Positions 53,371 through 63,805 of a stretch of DNA of 64,000 nt are shown in pieces. The first letter of the stretch is position 1, and every line of letters starts with the position of its first letter. The position numbers and the translations under genes are program-made. This stretch comes from Ascarosepion bandense. Taxonomy: Eukaryota; Mollusca; Cephalopoda; Sepiida; Sepiidae. The notes under the pieces are model-generated. The model did no database searches, was not told where the DNA came from, and was given only the letters and a program-made list of their open reading frames with translations. Where the stretch lies: contig JBBBDQ010000330.1 in assembly GCA_037127315.1 (NCBI GenBank), forward strand, positions 5,959,501 through 6,023,500. Direction: 5' to 3'.

Positions 53371-54125
53371 TGTAGAACCACATTAATAAAAAAAGTTTAT
53401 TGCATTTAGAGAAAATTCTGATCATCTAATTCTTAAGACTTTGTATTAGGCAGGTAAGAGCATGTCTCTTAATATCAGAAAACTTAACTGACATTCAAAA
53501 ATATATAAGTTTCTCTCGCTTTAGTTTAGTGTCTGTTAATATATTTTAACCTAAAATATATTTACTTTTTTTTTATTAACTAAGTTAAGAGTATGTTATA
53601 TCTCTAAGCCAAAGAATTGTACAGATATTTTTCAACCGAAAAAGCGAAAGAACAAATATATAATCAGGCAATTATGTTTGTTCTGTCGAAGTTGTTTATT
53701 CGTTTGAAACCAAATCACATGACAGTTTCCTTCAGTAAAGAGCGACTAGTTGCCGATGAGCTCAAACGACCAAAGAGATTATTTGCTATAATTACACTTT
53801 AATCTACTTGTACTTATTTAGATTATTTATTTTAGACTAATTATTATGTATGAATTGTTAACACTGTCCGAGTTCCATTATCAAATAGTTTTGCAAAAAG
53901 AAAAATAAATAGATAAAAAATAAGTGTTAATTGGGCAGCTCATTACAAAAAAAAATCCTTTCTTTTAAGCTTAATCATAGAAATAGACAATGTACTTTGA
54001 TAAAATGTTATATAATGATGAAGCTCTCATCATTAAGCTAGAATTGTATATTAATTTTGGATGTAATTCATTACTCGAACTGATTGGATGGAAGTGACTT
54101 AATGATTCATGTAATTTGTTAACGG
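53371..54125. other. No recognisable feature
   Basis: AT-rich; the 61-codon frame at 53617-53802 has no motif. Confidence 0.5.
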
Positions 54126-54129
54126 AAAG

Positions 54130-54385
54130 AGATAATAGCCAGTATACACCACAAAGAGATAGTTGAAATTCCTTGGACACATAATGAGGAGCATTTGATA
54201 CTCATATGACAGACTGATGGCAAGCGGGACAAAGGAAAAAAAACATTTAACTTACATCGAGCTTGAGTAAATGGATGGCAGAGCAAGTTATGAGAGAGAG
54301 AGAAAGACAATTTATTAAGAGCTACAAACGCAGGAAATCGTGGAGCGCTATGATCGCCAAAGGTCTGAAGAGACACGGCACATAA
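54130..54385 (+). mobile_element. LINE family B C-terminal fragment, plus strand
   Basis: TTGAAATTCCTTGGACACAT (LKFLGH block), AGACTGATGGCAAGCGGGAC (TDGKRD) and GGCAGAGCAAGTTATGAGAG, then GATCGCCAAAGGTCTGAAGA, follow the family B order. Frame-broken. Confidence 0.65.
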
Positions 54386-54394
54386 AAGATTGGA

Positions 54395-55330
54395 TTAAAC
54401 ATTTACGCTTGATTATGACACGTACCGTGTCAAAGATCTTCGATATATCTAATTCTATGGTTCTTGTGGTATGTGTGTCGTCAAGGACGTCACTAATTGT
54501 GTGTAATGGTAGTGAGGGCGTCAGCAGTGGATCAGGCTGATCGAAATCCGTACTGCCAGTCGCACAAGAATTTGATTCTATCCAGGTGATAGACGACCTC
54601 CTTGTTGATAATGAATTCAAAAGTTTGTTGCTCATACTGAGAAAACTAATGGGTCTGTACTGGGATGGGGAGGATCAGTTGCCCACATTCTTGAAAACCA
54701 GAAATACGTTTGCCCCATTCCACATGCTTGGGAAAGATTTCTTCAAGCAGCAGTTTAATAATTTTGTTAGAATTTTGTTAGAATTGTGAATAATTCTGGG
54801 CGACCACTGAATATTATTCAGGCTAGTGGCTTTTTTGGAATCAAGGGTTTTGATAAATCTAGAGACTTCTTTTACCGAAATGAGTATGAGACTATGCCCA
54901 ATTTTCAGTACTTTTACAATGATTGCGGACGTTATGGGCATACTACACCATTCTTTACGATAGATTTTGAAATAGTGGTTCCGGTGAGCTATAGCTGCTT
55001 CTCATTCAGGAGTGAACCAGGACTGTTTGGTTTTGATGTTTTTTTGTGAGGTATAAAACTCACTCTTCAAGAAAGGATCTATTTGGAGATTAGAGCAGCA
55101 GTTTTGGAGGCAGCATGTTTGAAAAAGGTTGGGAGAGGAGCTTCCGTCATATAGGACTGGAAGTTGTCCTAGTCGGCCCTCTCATAGTGAAAAAACGTTC
55201 TATGGACCGGTAAATCGGGATTTCATGGTTTGGTGTCAACCTGGACACCGATCAGGGAACGGTCAGACGTGCCAATTGGTTTGGGGGGGGGGGCAAAAAT
55301 GTTGCTGTGCAGTTGCAAGGGTAGGATGTT
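54395..55330 (-). mobile_element. LINE (family A-related) reverse-transcriptase fragment, minus strand
   Basis: The minus strand reads FIKTLDSKKATSLNNI, LTKLLNCCLKKSFPSMWNGA and FLVFKNVGN (54941-54675). After a frame change come SNKLLNSLSTRRSSI, then HTTRTIELDISKIFDTV (54635-54348) with the first catalytic Asp region. It is more diverged from the reference than the other copies, so it may be a separate subfamily. The stretch up to 55330 may be the upstream linker or endonuclease end. Confidence 0.7.
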
Positions 55331-55334
55331 AGAA

Positions 55335-55509
55335 AAATGCTGCTTTATAATTAAGAGAAAATAATTCATTAAGACAAATGTTTAGAAAGTACTTTAAAGA
55401 CTAGATCGTCTACAGTAAATTTGAGGCCGGGCTTTGACAATATATTAACATTCTATTATCACAAACAAAAAGAATTTAAATGAAATCAGCTATATTTTAT
55501 ACACAAGCA

Positions 55510-55552
<43 letters not shown>

Positions 55553-55900
55553 TCAGACGTCATCATTCGTGCACGTGTAGTCGTACCAACGGAAATATAA
55601 ACTTAGTCTGAAGCCCTAAAAGATTTTCTAATTTGTCATACATCATTATATATATATATATATATATAGTCCTGCGTCGATGGCACGACTTGAAGTCTCA
55701 TTCATTATGCAATCATCAGGTGCATATTACAAACTGACCGTTTAATAGATTTTAATTAAAGTTTGCTCGATGTTCATGGGAGTTTAATCTTATAAAGGTA
55801 GGTTACTACTTTTTAATAACAGGAGAAAAATTCAAATAGACAAAGACTACGTAAAATAAAAAAAATACTGAAATGCAGATAGAAGTAATCAAATTGTGTG

Positions 55901-55901
<1 letters not shown>
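55335..55901. other. No gene; (TA)n tracts
   Basis: TA runs at 55516-55551 and 55644-55668. The piece 55670-55735 (GCACGACTTGAAGTCTCATT, ATCATCAGGTGC) has a Penelope-terminus-like wording but is too short to assign. Confidence 0.5.

Positions 55902-55944
<43 letters not shown>
55902..55944. repeat. Microsatellite (TA)n
   Basis: A TA run directly 5' of Helitron copy 7. Confidence 0.95.
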
Positions 55945-55945
<1 letters not shown>

Positions 55946-55946
<1 letters not shown>

Positions 55947-56275
55947 CTAAACTTATTTATAAATGGAACTTTGTCTCTGTGTGTGTGTGTATCCATTATC
56001 TATAGACTTCAAAACGGCTGAACTGATTTTCTTAAAAATTTACACAGTTGTACTATAAGCGTCTGCGAGTGTTCTTAGCTAGGGTTTGTGTCCAGGTACC
56101 CCCGATAATTACCGAAAATCGATAATCGAAAAAATCGGGTTATAGAAGGAGTGGTCCGATTTTAATCAAATGTGATACACTCATAGACAAAGATATAAGA
56201 AACGATATTCAGAAGTTTCAAGGTTGCAGTTCTTACAATAGTGCAGAAAATCGATAATATATATATATAAATGGA
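55946..56275 (+). mobile_element. Helitron, copy 7, 3' half lost at a LINE
   Basis: It starts TCTAAACTTATTTATAAATG after A and holds the 5' half with all landmarks up to AGAAAATCGATAATATATAT. There it meets the 3' end of a LINE. The Helitron 3' end was not found beyond the LINE. Confidence 0.82.
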
Positions 56276-58680
56276 TTCCCCCCAGGCAAGGCAGTACTGC
56301 CACTGGTGCGCAGGGGTTACAGGTAAGAAGAGCGAAAAGAAAGAGAAACATGATATGAGGGGGTCGGGGAAATGATAAAAGAAAGATAGGAATCAAAGGG
56401 ATAAGATTGCAATTGAATTTGCATGTAAACTCTTGGAGGTTGTTGCTATCAGGGGACCAAATGTGCGGAAGGGAGTTCCAAAGGCGGGCAGTGCGAGGAA
56501 AGAAACTGTTTGAGTAGAAGAGGCGGGTACATTTGACCGTTTTCACTGTAAAAGTGTGAGACCTAGTTGCCAGTCTACTAGCACGAGTAAATTCGTGTAG
56601 AGGGGACACCAGACAAATAACTTCGTTAGAGCAGAAGTCGTGAAAATATTTGTAGAAAAGAGAGGGGGAAGCCACATCCCGACGGATTGGAGGTAGTTTT
56701 CGTCTATAATGATGAAGAGAAAGCATCTTTGTTTTGGAAGCAATAAAAATTTGCTAGCCATTTCTTGCCCCAGTTTACCACAGATTGGAAGTCTTTTTTA
56801 AGAGCAGCAGCAAGCTTTACTTTATCAGCCTTGGCAGATTTCTTATTGAGGCGGGGGTAAATGGTGGTGTCATGTGCATCGATGCTTTGTAGTTAAAGAG
56901 TAAATTTCTGTTTAGTTTCGGTTCCACCACTCGCTTTACTCGTGGGTTTGAAGCTTCCAGACAAATATAAAGTCTTAACTCAATGCTCTCTCTCAGTTGC
57001 GCACGCCACCAGGGTCACAAAACCCCCCCCCCCCAAAAAAAAACAAAACAAAAAAAAAATTGCCAGCCATTGTCTCAGACGCTTTTTATGGACAAAAATC
57101 CATTGCCGACGTCCTAATCATCTCCGTCGGTCTCATTCTCACTCAGCATAAAACGACAGGTCGAAGAATATTCGAATATTCCTTTCTTTGACCAAACTTG
57201 CGAGGACGCAGCTGACGAGAGGACGAACTCTCTCATCACAACACAACAGCCCGACAAGCAAAACACCTTGGACGCTTTGGCTCTGGTAAGTGTGAATGTT
57301 TATCGTCACATGCTTACTTGTGAACTGATTACACCAAGAAGATCATTAATGAAGATCAGTAAAAGCGTAGTTTTGAGAGACACCTGCTTTCGTGTGGTGC
57401 CCGTTTAATACAACCTTCATTACGCTATTTGAGAGGAACGATTGATTAGATAGAACAAGCATCTATTTATATCATAGCCCTGTAGCTTGCGCAGAAGGTC
57501 AGCATACCAAACCTTGTCAAATGCTTTTGAGATCCATAGCAACAGCTCGAGCTTCACCATTCTTATCAAAAGCCTGGTATATGTATTCGGTGATGGTCGT
57601 TAGCATATCTGCGATAGACCTGGTGAAGCGGAAGGCATACTGTTTGTCAGAGAATAGTATGTGGGCTGTAAGATGCTGAACTACTTCGGCATTGATACTA
57701 GCCTTGAATATTTTGCAAAAAAAAAAAAATGGGTAGGAAACTGATAGGGCGACAATTAGAGGGGTCTGAGAGTTCTCTCGAGTTTTTAAAGATGGGAACT
57801 ACAGAGTAGGACTTCTAGCAAGCAAGAAACAGAGGCAATAGTTGTAGAGTTTGGAGAGGATGAAGGAAGAGTTCGGGGGGCGCATTTCTTTGACAATTAT
57901 TGGGATTCCGTTATCGCTTGCTTTATGGGGGTCAAGATTAGAAATTGTCAGAAACCAGACCGGGGGTTATGTATACATTACTTATTCGAGCCTCGTTTCT
58001 AGATGAGAAGTCAGGAGTGGGTACACCAGACGAGTCAAATGTGGAATTAAAGAATTTGTGAGCAAAGCACTCGGCCTTTTTCGCTGTGGCTGTAAAGACC
58101 TCAAAGTTGTTAAATAAAGGCGGGATCGAGGGCTTACTATTGTTTAACACACTTTCGCAGAACCAGCAGTTGTTTTTGGAACCAAACTTACAGGCTGCTA
58201 TGCGCTGCTTCATTTTATCAGCAAACAACAGCTTGGCGTCGTTTAGGATCCTCTTGTACTCATTACGGGCAGAGACAAAAAGGCGCCTATTATATTCGGA
58301 CGCGCCGCTCCGGCAAAGCCGTTTAAGTCAGAATTTCTTGGATGAGATTAAACCTCGGTGCCAGCATTCACCTAGGAGGAAACCTCGGAGGTGTAGTCAT
58401 CAACGGGGAGAACAAACACTTTGTTCCAAGATAGAGCAGTAATACCTTCTGCTGGTAGACGGTTAGGGAAAAGGGAGATCACCGCCCTCTGAGATGAGGT
58501 TAAAATAATAGACCGAGAACATCTCTGGAAAATATGAATCACCCCATATGTTAAGCCACAAAAATCTCTTAAACCGACCAAGCATAGATATGAATATAAT
58601 ATGGAGACCACTAGTACAGAGAGCTTGAGGAAAACAAAAAATCAAAAATGTGATTTGAGCTGTGGTAAAAAATAGTTTAC
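56276..58680 (-). mobile_element. LINE family A, long minus-strand copy with an insert
   Basis: From the 3' end (printed CCCCCCAGGCAAGGCAGTAC) the minus strand has a C-terminal part with RRDVASPSLFYKYFHDFCSN, TRASRLATRSHTFTVK and FFPRTARLWNSLP (56726-56181 frame). Polymerase core remnants follow (57320-57960). The linker has LFADKMKQRIAACKFGSKNN and IPPLFNNFEVFTATAKKAEC (58228-57938). An upstream piece (58260-58680) probably belongs to the linker or endonuclease end. A foreign 430-bp block (56888-57317) splits the polymerase. Many breaks make it non-functional. It is the longest copy toward the 5' side. Confidence 0.83.
56888..57317. other. Unidentified insertion inside a LINE
   Basis: Other LINE copies read straight across the point equivalent to GATGC-TACTTG. 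Here 430 bp intervene, bordered by ATGCTT on both sides (about 56882-56887 and 57308-57313, positions approximate). The insert has C- and A-runs (57025-57060), a 16-bp palindrome GAATATTCGAATATTC (57166-57181) and an open stretch LPAIVSDAFYGQKSIADVL. No family was recognised. Confidence 0.55.
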
Positions 58681-58885
58681 TGAAACATTAGGTTTATAAT
58701 TCCCGAAAATTCCTTCAGTCATGACCAATTAGATGAAAGCGTTGGTTGAAGTAGTCTCTTGGAGAGTTGAGTTACTGAAGGTAATTAACTGAGTATCCAA
58801 AAAAGGCATGACCTAAAACAAAAGGCGCTCAATACGCTAGTAGAGCAAACTAAGTTTGAAGTGGATGATATATATATGTGTGTGT
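58681..58885. other. No recognisable feature
   Basis: AT-rich spacer between a LINE and a SINE. Short (TG)n at 58876-58891. Confidence 0.5.
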
Positions 58886-58887
58886 GT

Positions 58888-59040
58888 GTGTCAGTGTCAT
58901 CTACATACAAGCGTGTTTTGCTGTATCACAGCTCATCAGTGTGAATACATCCACTTGCTTCTGGCCGGGATCGTAACTCGACCAGTTTGGTATCAGTCGG
59001 AGTCACTAACCCCTAAACCATAGGCGCATGGAAACAGAAG
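58888..59040 (-). mobile_element. SINE family B-related copy
   Basis: The reverse complement reads GCGCCTATGGTTTAGGGGTT (box A region), ACTCCGACTGATACC, GGTCGAGTTACGATCCC (box B), GCAAGTGGATG and CTGATGAGCTGTGATACAGC. It is the clearest tRNA-like head of family B here, though the upstream module of the other copies is absent. Confidence 0.6.
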
Positions 59041-59041
59041 G

Positions 59042-60065
59042 GCAATTTTAGCGCGTTATATGCACACACCACTCACCGAAAGAACTGAATTTATTACTGA
59101 AGAGTAATGCTTAAATCGCTGAAGTGGTAAATGTTTAAAAAAATGTTTCTCTCTAGAGAGCTCAATCGTAATGAGAGCATAATATATTAGTCTTCCATAT
59201 ACAAGCCTATTTCGAGATATATATATATATATATATATAAAATGTGCTAATATTTTATGACTATTTTTTATGGCAAGAGTCAGCATTTTTAAATTATTTT
59301 CCTACTTTGCTCAAATCGTCCTCTGTACATGGATCGGTCAATATTTTTAAAACGTATTTTAAGCCAACGCATTCATTAGTTCACATCGGTGGTATAGTGG
59401 TATTCTACATTTAGAAGTCCTTTTTAACTTAAACGCCACGCCTTTCTTTGATTAAAGTTAAAGATTAAAGTTACTCCTGTTGATGCATCTTGACAGGACC
59501 ATGTGGACGCAGAATTATTGCGACCTTTTTAAACCTGTTAATTATTAAGAAGCATACAATGCAGAAGTACATGAAAAGAATTTGTAGATAGTATCAAAGC
59601 GAATAATTTATTCAACATGACTTCCATTATATTATGACAACCTCAATGCAACTTAGAGGTAAAGAGTTGTGCAGCTTATCAAAGTCCTTAGGCATGTTGG
59701 TTCAACTTCTTCATAGCAGTCTTGAAATTATTCATATATACTTCAAAACGTTCCACACGCTATAGTCTAGCGGTTACAGATTTGAGCAGGAGGAAACCAT
59801 AAGTTAGACGAAAACATCCCAAAATTTTGGATACTTGGCCTTGAAAGTGTCCTTGAAATAAACTGTTATCTCTTCGAAATACTCTGGTGGCTCCAAACAA
59901 CGTTCACTGTTGAAGATTCTTTTCGTCATTGAGTATTTCAACAGTGGAACGTCAGTTCTTGAAGTACCCGAATATTTTTATGCAGCTTTACAGCCTTTTG
60001 TTTCTCACGGACCCTGTGTGGTCCTTTGATGTCCAGTATATGATTTAAAGACCACTTAGTCATGC
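59042..60065. other. No recognisable feature; (TA)n at 59218-59239
   Basis: AT-rich. A repeat of the SINE family B tail phrase (CCATATACAAGCCTATTTCG) occurs at 59196. Otherwise unassigned. Confidence 0.5.
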
Positions 60066-60077
60066 ACAACTGTTCTG

Positions 60078-60447
60078 AGTTTACAGCCACATCACGTTAA
60101 AATACCAGTTCCCCTACGATCACTAAAGTTAAGCAACGATAATCTTTGTCAATACCTAAATGGGTTACCATCTGGGAATACGAAAATGTGCGGGTTTTGT
60201 AATGGATAATGGCTCAGAATTGTTAATCGGAGAGCCAAGTTCTAATTCCAGTTGGGTTTGTTATATTCATTTACATGAAAATATCCTTGGGAAAAGTATG
60301 AATTGATCTCTTCTCCTCCACCTATGGGTTAATTTGTAGGACTTGTATCACTAAAACTTATCTTCTAAAAAAAGAAAATTGCGTAGAAAATACTTAGATT
60401 TCAGCATTAAATAACCAATAGGGTTTGGCGTAAACCCTACCCGCCCA
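60078..60447 (+). mobile_element. Composite 5S-tRNA SINE, complete, with 12-bp target duplication
   Basis: ACAACTGTTCTG flanks this 370-bp unit at 60066-60077 and 60448-60459. Part 1 (60078-60190) resembles 5S rRNA: GTTTACAGCCACATCACGTT, CGATCACTAAAGTTAAGCAA, AATGGGTTACCATCTGGGAA. Part 2 resembles the tRNA-derived SINE: TGTGCGGGTTTTGTAATGGA, GAGCCAAGTTCTAATTCCAG, TTACATGAAAATATCCTTGG, CACCTATGGGTTAATTTG. Part 3 is an AT-rich tail ending GGGTTTGGCGTAAACCCTAC. The duplication encloses all three, so they moved as one unit. 5S genes have an internal polymerase III promoter, as do tRNAs. Confidence 0.85.
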
Positions 60448-60480
60448 ACAACTGTTCTGGCAGTCTTTGGTCTTCTAGCC

Positions 60481-60763
60481 CAGGGGTTTCCAAACTTTTT
60501 GACTTCCGGACTCCTTTATTAAAAAATTATCTATGGGTGACACTTGCACCCTGAAAAAAAAAAGTAAATTTGAAAATCAAGCTCTTGCATGTGTAAAATA
60601 ATCTTTTGTATAAATAACGTTGACATGTAATGGGCGATAGTGCAAGCTTTTGTCATTTGATAACATTAATAAGTAAAAATAAATATCCAGACATTTGAAT
60701 TTCACGCGATGAGTTAATCCGCGGACCCCCTGTGGTCCGCGGACCACAGTTAGAAAACCCCTG
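60481..60763. mobile_element. hAT-type MITE with perfect 8-bp target duplication
   Basis: The ends are CAGGGGTTTCCAAACTTTTT and, inverted, CAGGGGTTTTCTAACTGTGG. TTCTAGCC flanks both sides (60473-60480, 60764-60771). The 283-bp element ends with the palindromic phrase CCGCGGACCCCCTGTGGTCC. CAGGGGTTTCCAAAC-type ends with 8-bp duplications are standard for the Charlie-like branch of hAT. It has no transposase, so it depends on one elsewhere. Confidence 0.9.
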
Positions 60764-60771
60764 TTCTAGCC

Positions 60772-61059
60772 CACCAGCTATTTCACATAGCGATGTTGTT
60801 GGGTCGTTAAAGGCTTTTTGTCTTTTTTTTTCTCCCCGGCAGTTACTCTGCTTCCTTTTGGTGGTAATCTTATGATTATGGATGATTTTAAATTCGATTT
60901 GTGTGCGAAGTTATTTCTTTTAATTTAGAGTTATTCCACAATATTCATGAAAAATACGTGTATTAATAGCAGGTAGTGTGAGTTTTGTTCCACATTTGAT
61001 TTCAACTTCGTTTAGCGCTTGAAAGGAAACCACGCTGTGTTTTCACACACATGCTCACG
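60772..61059. other. No recognisable feature
   Basis: AT-rich spacer. Confidence 0.5.
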
Positions 61060-61344
61060 TCAGTTAAGTAATACACGTTTGGGCGACCATGTCTCGAAAG
61101 AACCATGACTGACTGGAGAGAAGTTTTTTTTTTTTCGCAGTACGTTGTCATTACTTTCTTTCAACCAAAGCTATAGAACCCAATCTGTCCTATTTAATCC
61201 ATAGCTGGAGGGACAAAGCGGCGGAGTAATAATTTCCCCAAGGGTATTTACGCGTAAGTGAATGCAACGAATTTCACTGAAATTCGAACTCTGCTCCCTG
61301 ATATCTCGTTCAGAGCAGATATCCACTGCACTACAACGCACATC
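61060..61344 (-). mobile_element. tRNA-derived SINE (family A)
   Basis: A minus-strand copy from TCAGTTAAGTAATACACG to the head GATATCCACTGCACTACAAC. A T-run interrupts the part equivalent to ATTATCCCGCAG. Confidence 0.87.
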
Positions 61345-61356
61345 CCAGCATATATG

Positions 61357-61662
61357 TCAGTCAGTTAAGTGCCATACGCGATACACGCTTTGGGCGATCA
61401 TGTCCCGAAAGAAACATGACCGACTGGGCAGAATATTATCCCGCAGTAGGTTACCATTGCCTTCTGCGGTAGACTGGTTGCCAGCCAAGGCTATAGAACC
61501 CAATCTGTCCTGTTATTTAACCCATAACTGGAGGGAAGAGATGGATTAATACCTTTCCCAAGGGTATTTGTGCGTAAGTGAATGCAATGAATTCAACTGG
61601 AAATCGAACTCGGCAACCCGATTTGTCGTTCGGAGTCGATATACACTGCACCACAACGCACA
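61357..61662 (-). mobile_element. tRNA-derived SINE (family A), near full length
   Basis: It lies 12 bp from the preceding copy in the same orientation. It runs TCAGTCAGTTAAGTGCCATA to GATATACACTGCACCACAAC GCACAT with all blocks conserved. It is one of the least diverged copies. Confidence 0.9.
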
Positions 61663-61736
61663 TAAAATAGACATGAATACATATTCACGTTTTAAAATCT
61701 ACTTGTGTCAGTAAACATATGCGTACACGCGCGAGT

Positions 61737-61781
<45 letters not shown>

Positions 61782-62290
61782 TTAGGGTGGTACCCCAAAG
61801 TACATTTTGAAACATAAATAAACAGAATACAAAAAGCATCCCAGTTGGGGTGGGGAATCTCATGTGGGCTCGTAATGGGGGTTTTTGGGATGGTTGACTA
61901 GCAGCAGGTGTGCATTTGCAAGTCACGTCATAAAGTAGGTCAAGTGATTCATGTCACTTTTTTTTCCGGTAAGTCTGACGAAAAGAAGTCAAAGGAACAA
62001 TTGGATCGGATCAAATGAGTTTTCTTTTGCTGTCTTCAGAAAGATCAAAATAGTCAAGCTTTGTGAAGAAATCGTCATATCCTTGTTTTTTAGTTTTTTT
62101 TTTTCTCTTCTTCAGAAAATTCACTTCTGTCATTTCATTGCTTCGCTTTTCCAGATTTTCACATTTTTCTCCAAAATATTGTTATTGTTCCAGTAGTCGT
62201 AGTCTTCTTCGTCTCCTCCTCCGCCACCACTACTATTCTGATTCTTTTTCTTTTCATTTAGAAAGATACGTTTATTCTTCTTCACTACTA
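61663..62290. other. No gene; (CA)n at 61739-61779
   Basis: One CA microsatellite. The remainder is a transition into the pyrimidine-rich array, with TTC/CTC-rich sequence from about 62100. Confidence 0.55.
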
Positions 62291-62324
62291 GTAAACTTTT
62301 TCGCTGGTCGCCTTTCTTTTCTCC

Positions 62325-63300
62325 TCCTCCGGTTGTCCTTTCCCCCCTCTCTTCTTCTCCTTCTCCGGTCGTCCTTTTCCCCCCCATCTTCCTGGTCCTT
62401 CTCCGGTCGTCCTTTTCCCCCCCATCTTCCTGGTCCTTCTCCGGTCGTCCTTCCCCCCCCATCTTCCTGGTCCTTCTCCGGTCGTCCTTTCCCCCCCATC
62501 TTCCTGGTCCTTCTCCGGTCGTCCTTTTCCCCCCCATCTTCCTGGTCCTTCTCCGGTCGTCCTTTTCCCCCCCATCTTCCTGGTCCTTCTCCGGTCGTCC
62601 TTCCCCCCCATCTTCCTGGTCCTTCTCCGGTCGTCCTTTCCCCCCCATCTTCCTGGTCCTTCTCCGGTCGTCCTTTCCCCCCCCATCTTCCTGGTCCTTC
62701 TCCGGTCGTCCTTTCCCCCCCATCTTCCTGGTCCTTCTCCGGTCGTCCTCCCCCCCTCTTCCTGGTCCTTCTCCGGTCGTCCTCCCCCCCCTCTTCCTGG
62801 CCCTTCTCCGGTCGTCCTCCCCCCCCCATCTTCCTGGCCCTTCTCCGGTCGTCCTCCCCCCCCCATCTTCCTGGTCCTTCTCCGGTCGTCCTCCCCCCCC
62901 ATCTTCCTGGTCCTTCTCCGGTCGTCCTCCCCCCCCACCATCTTCCTGGTCCTTCTCCGGTCGTCCTTCCCCCCCATCTTCCTGGTCCTTCTCCGGTCGT
63001 CCTCCCCCCCCCCCCCATCTTCCTGGTCCTTCTCCGGTCGTCCCCCCCCCCCCCATCTTCCTGGTCCTTCTCCGGTCGTCCTCCCCCCCCCATCTTCCTG
63101 GTCCTTCTCCGGTCGTCCTCCCCCCCATCTTCCTGGTCCTTCTCCGGTCGTCCTTCCCCCCCATCTTCCCGGTCCTTCTCCGGTCGTCCTCCCCCCCCCC
63201 CATCTTCCCGGCCCTTCTCCGGTCGTCCTTCCCACCCCCCATCTTCCTGGTCCTTCTCCGGTCGTCCTTTCCTCCCTTCTTCTCCTTCTCCGGTCGTCCT
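62325..63300. repeat. Minisatellite sub-array 1, about 26 units of 36-41 bp
   Basis: The unit is TCTTCCTGGTCCTTCTCCGG followed by TCGTCC and a C-run of 5-14. I count 26 occurrences of CTCCGGTCGTCC. The C-run varies in length while the rest hardly changes. On the minus strand each unit has a run of six or more G. Three minus-strand frames stay open (62130-63242, 62272-63093, 62288-63445), giving RPEKDQEDGG-like repeats. I judge these to be composition artefacts. Confidence 0.95.
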
Positions 63301-63805
63301 TCCCCCTTCTTCCTTCTCCAGTCATTGTGTTTTTCCCCCCTCGTCTCTTCCTTCTCCAGTCATTGTGTTTTCCCCCCCTCTTCTTCTCTTCTCTCTTCCT
63401 TCTCCAGTCATTGTGTTTTTCCCTGTCTCTTCCTTCTCCAGTCATTGTGTTTTCCCTCTTCTCTTCCTTCTCCAGTCATTGTGTTTTCCCCTCTTCTCTT
63501 CCTTCCTCCAGTCATTGTGTTTTTCCCACTCTTCTCTTCCTTCTCCAGTCATTGTGTTTTTCCCCCACTCTCCTTCTCTTCCTTCTCCAGTCATTGTGTT
63601 TTTCCCCCACTCTTTCTCTTCCTTCTCCAGTCATTGTGTTTTTCCCCCACTCTTCTCTTCCTTCTCCAGTCATTGTGTTTTTCCCCCACTCTTCTCTTCC
63701 TTCTCCAGTCATTGTGTTTTTCCCCCACTCTTCTCTTCCTTTCTCCAGTCATTGTGTTTTTCCCACTCTTCTCTCTTCCTTCTCCAGTCATTGTGTTTTT
63801 TGCTT
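63300..63805. repeat. Minisatellite sub-array 2, about 13 units of about 38 bp
   Basis: The unit is CTTCCTTCTCCAGTCATTGT followed by GTTTTTCCCCCACTCTTCT. Unit length and T/C-run lengths vary. The core CTCCAGTCATTG differs from sub-array 1 (CTCCGGTCGTCC) largely by CG to CA changes. Confidence 0.93.

Noticed and set aside
58086..58442. 118-codon plus-strand frame
   Set aside because: Antisense to the LINE linker region on the minus strand.
62130..63445. Minus-strand frames of 270-385 codons rich in G, R, K, E and D
   Set aside because: Three frames are open at once across the minisatellite, and C-run length changes shift the frame repeatedly. A real coding repeat would keep one frame.
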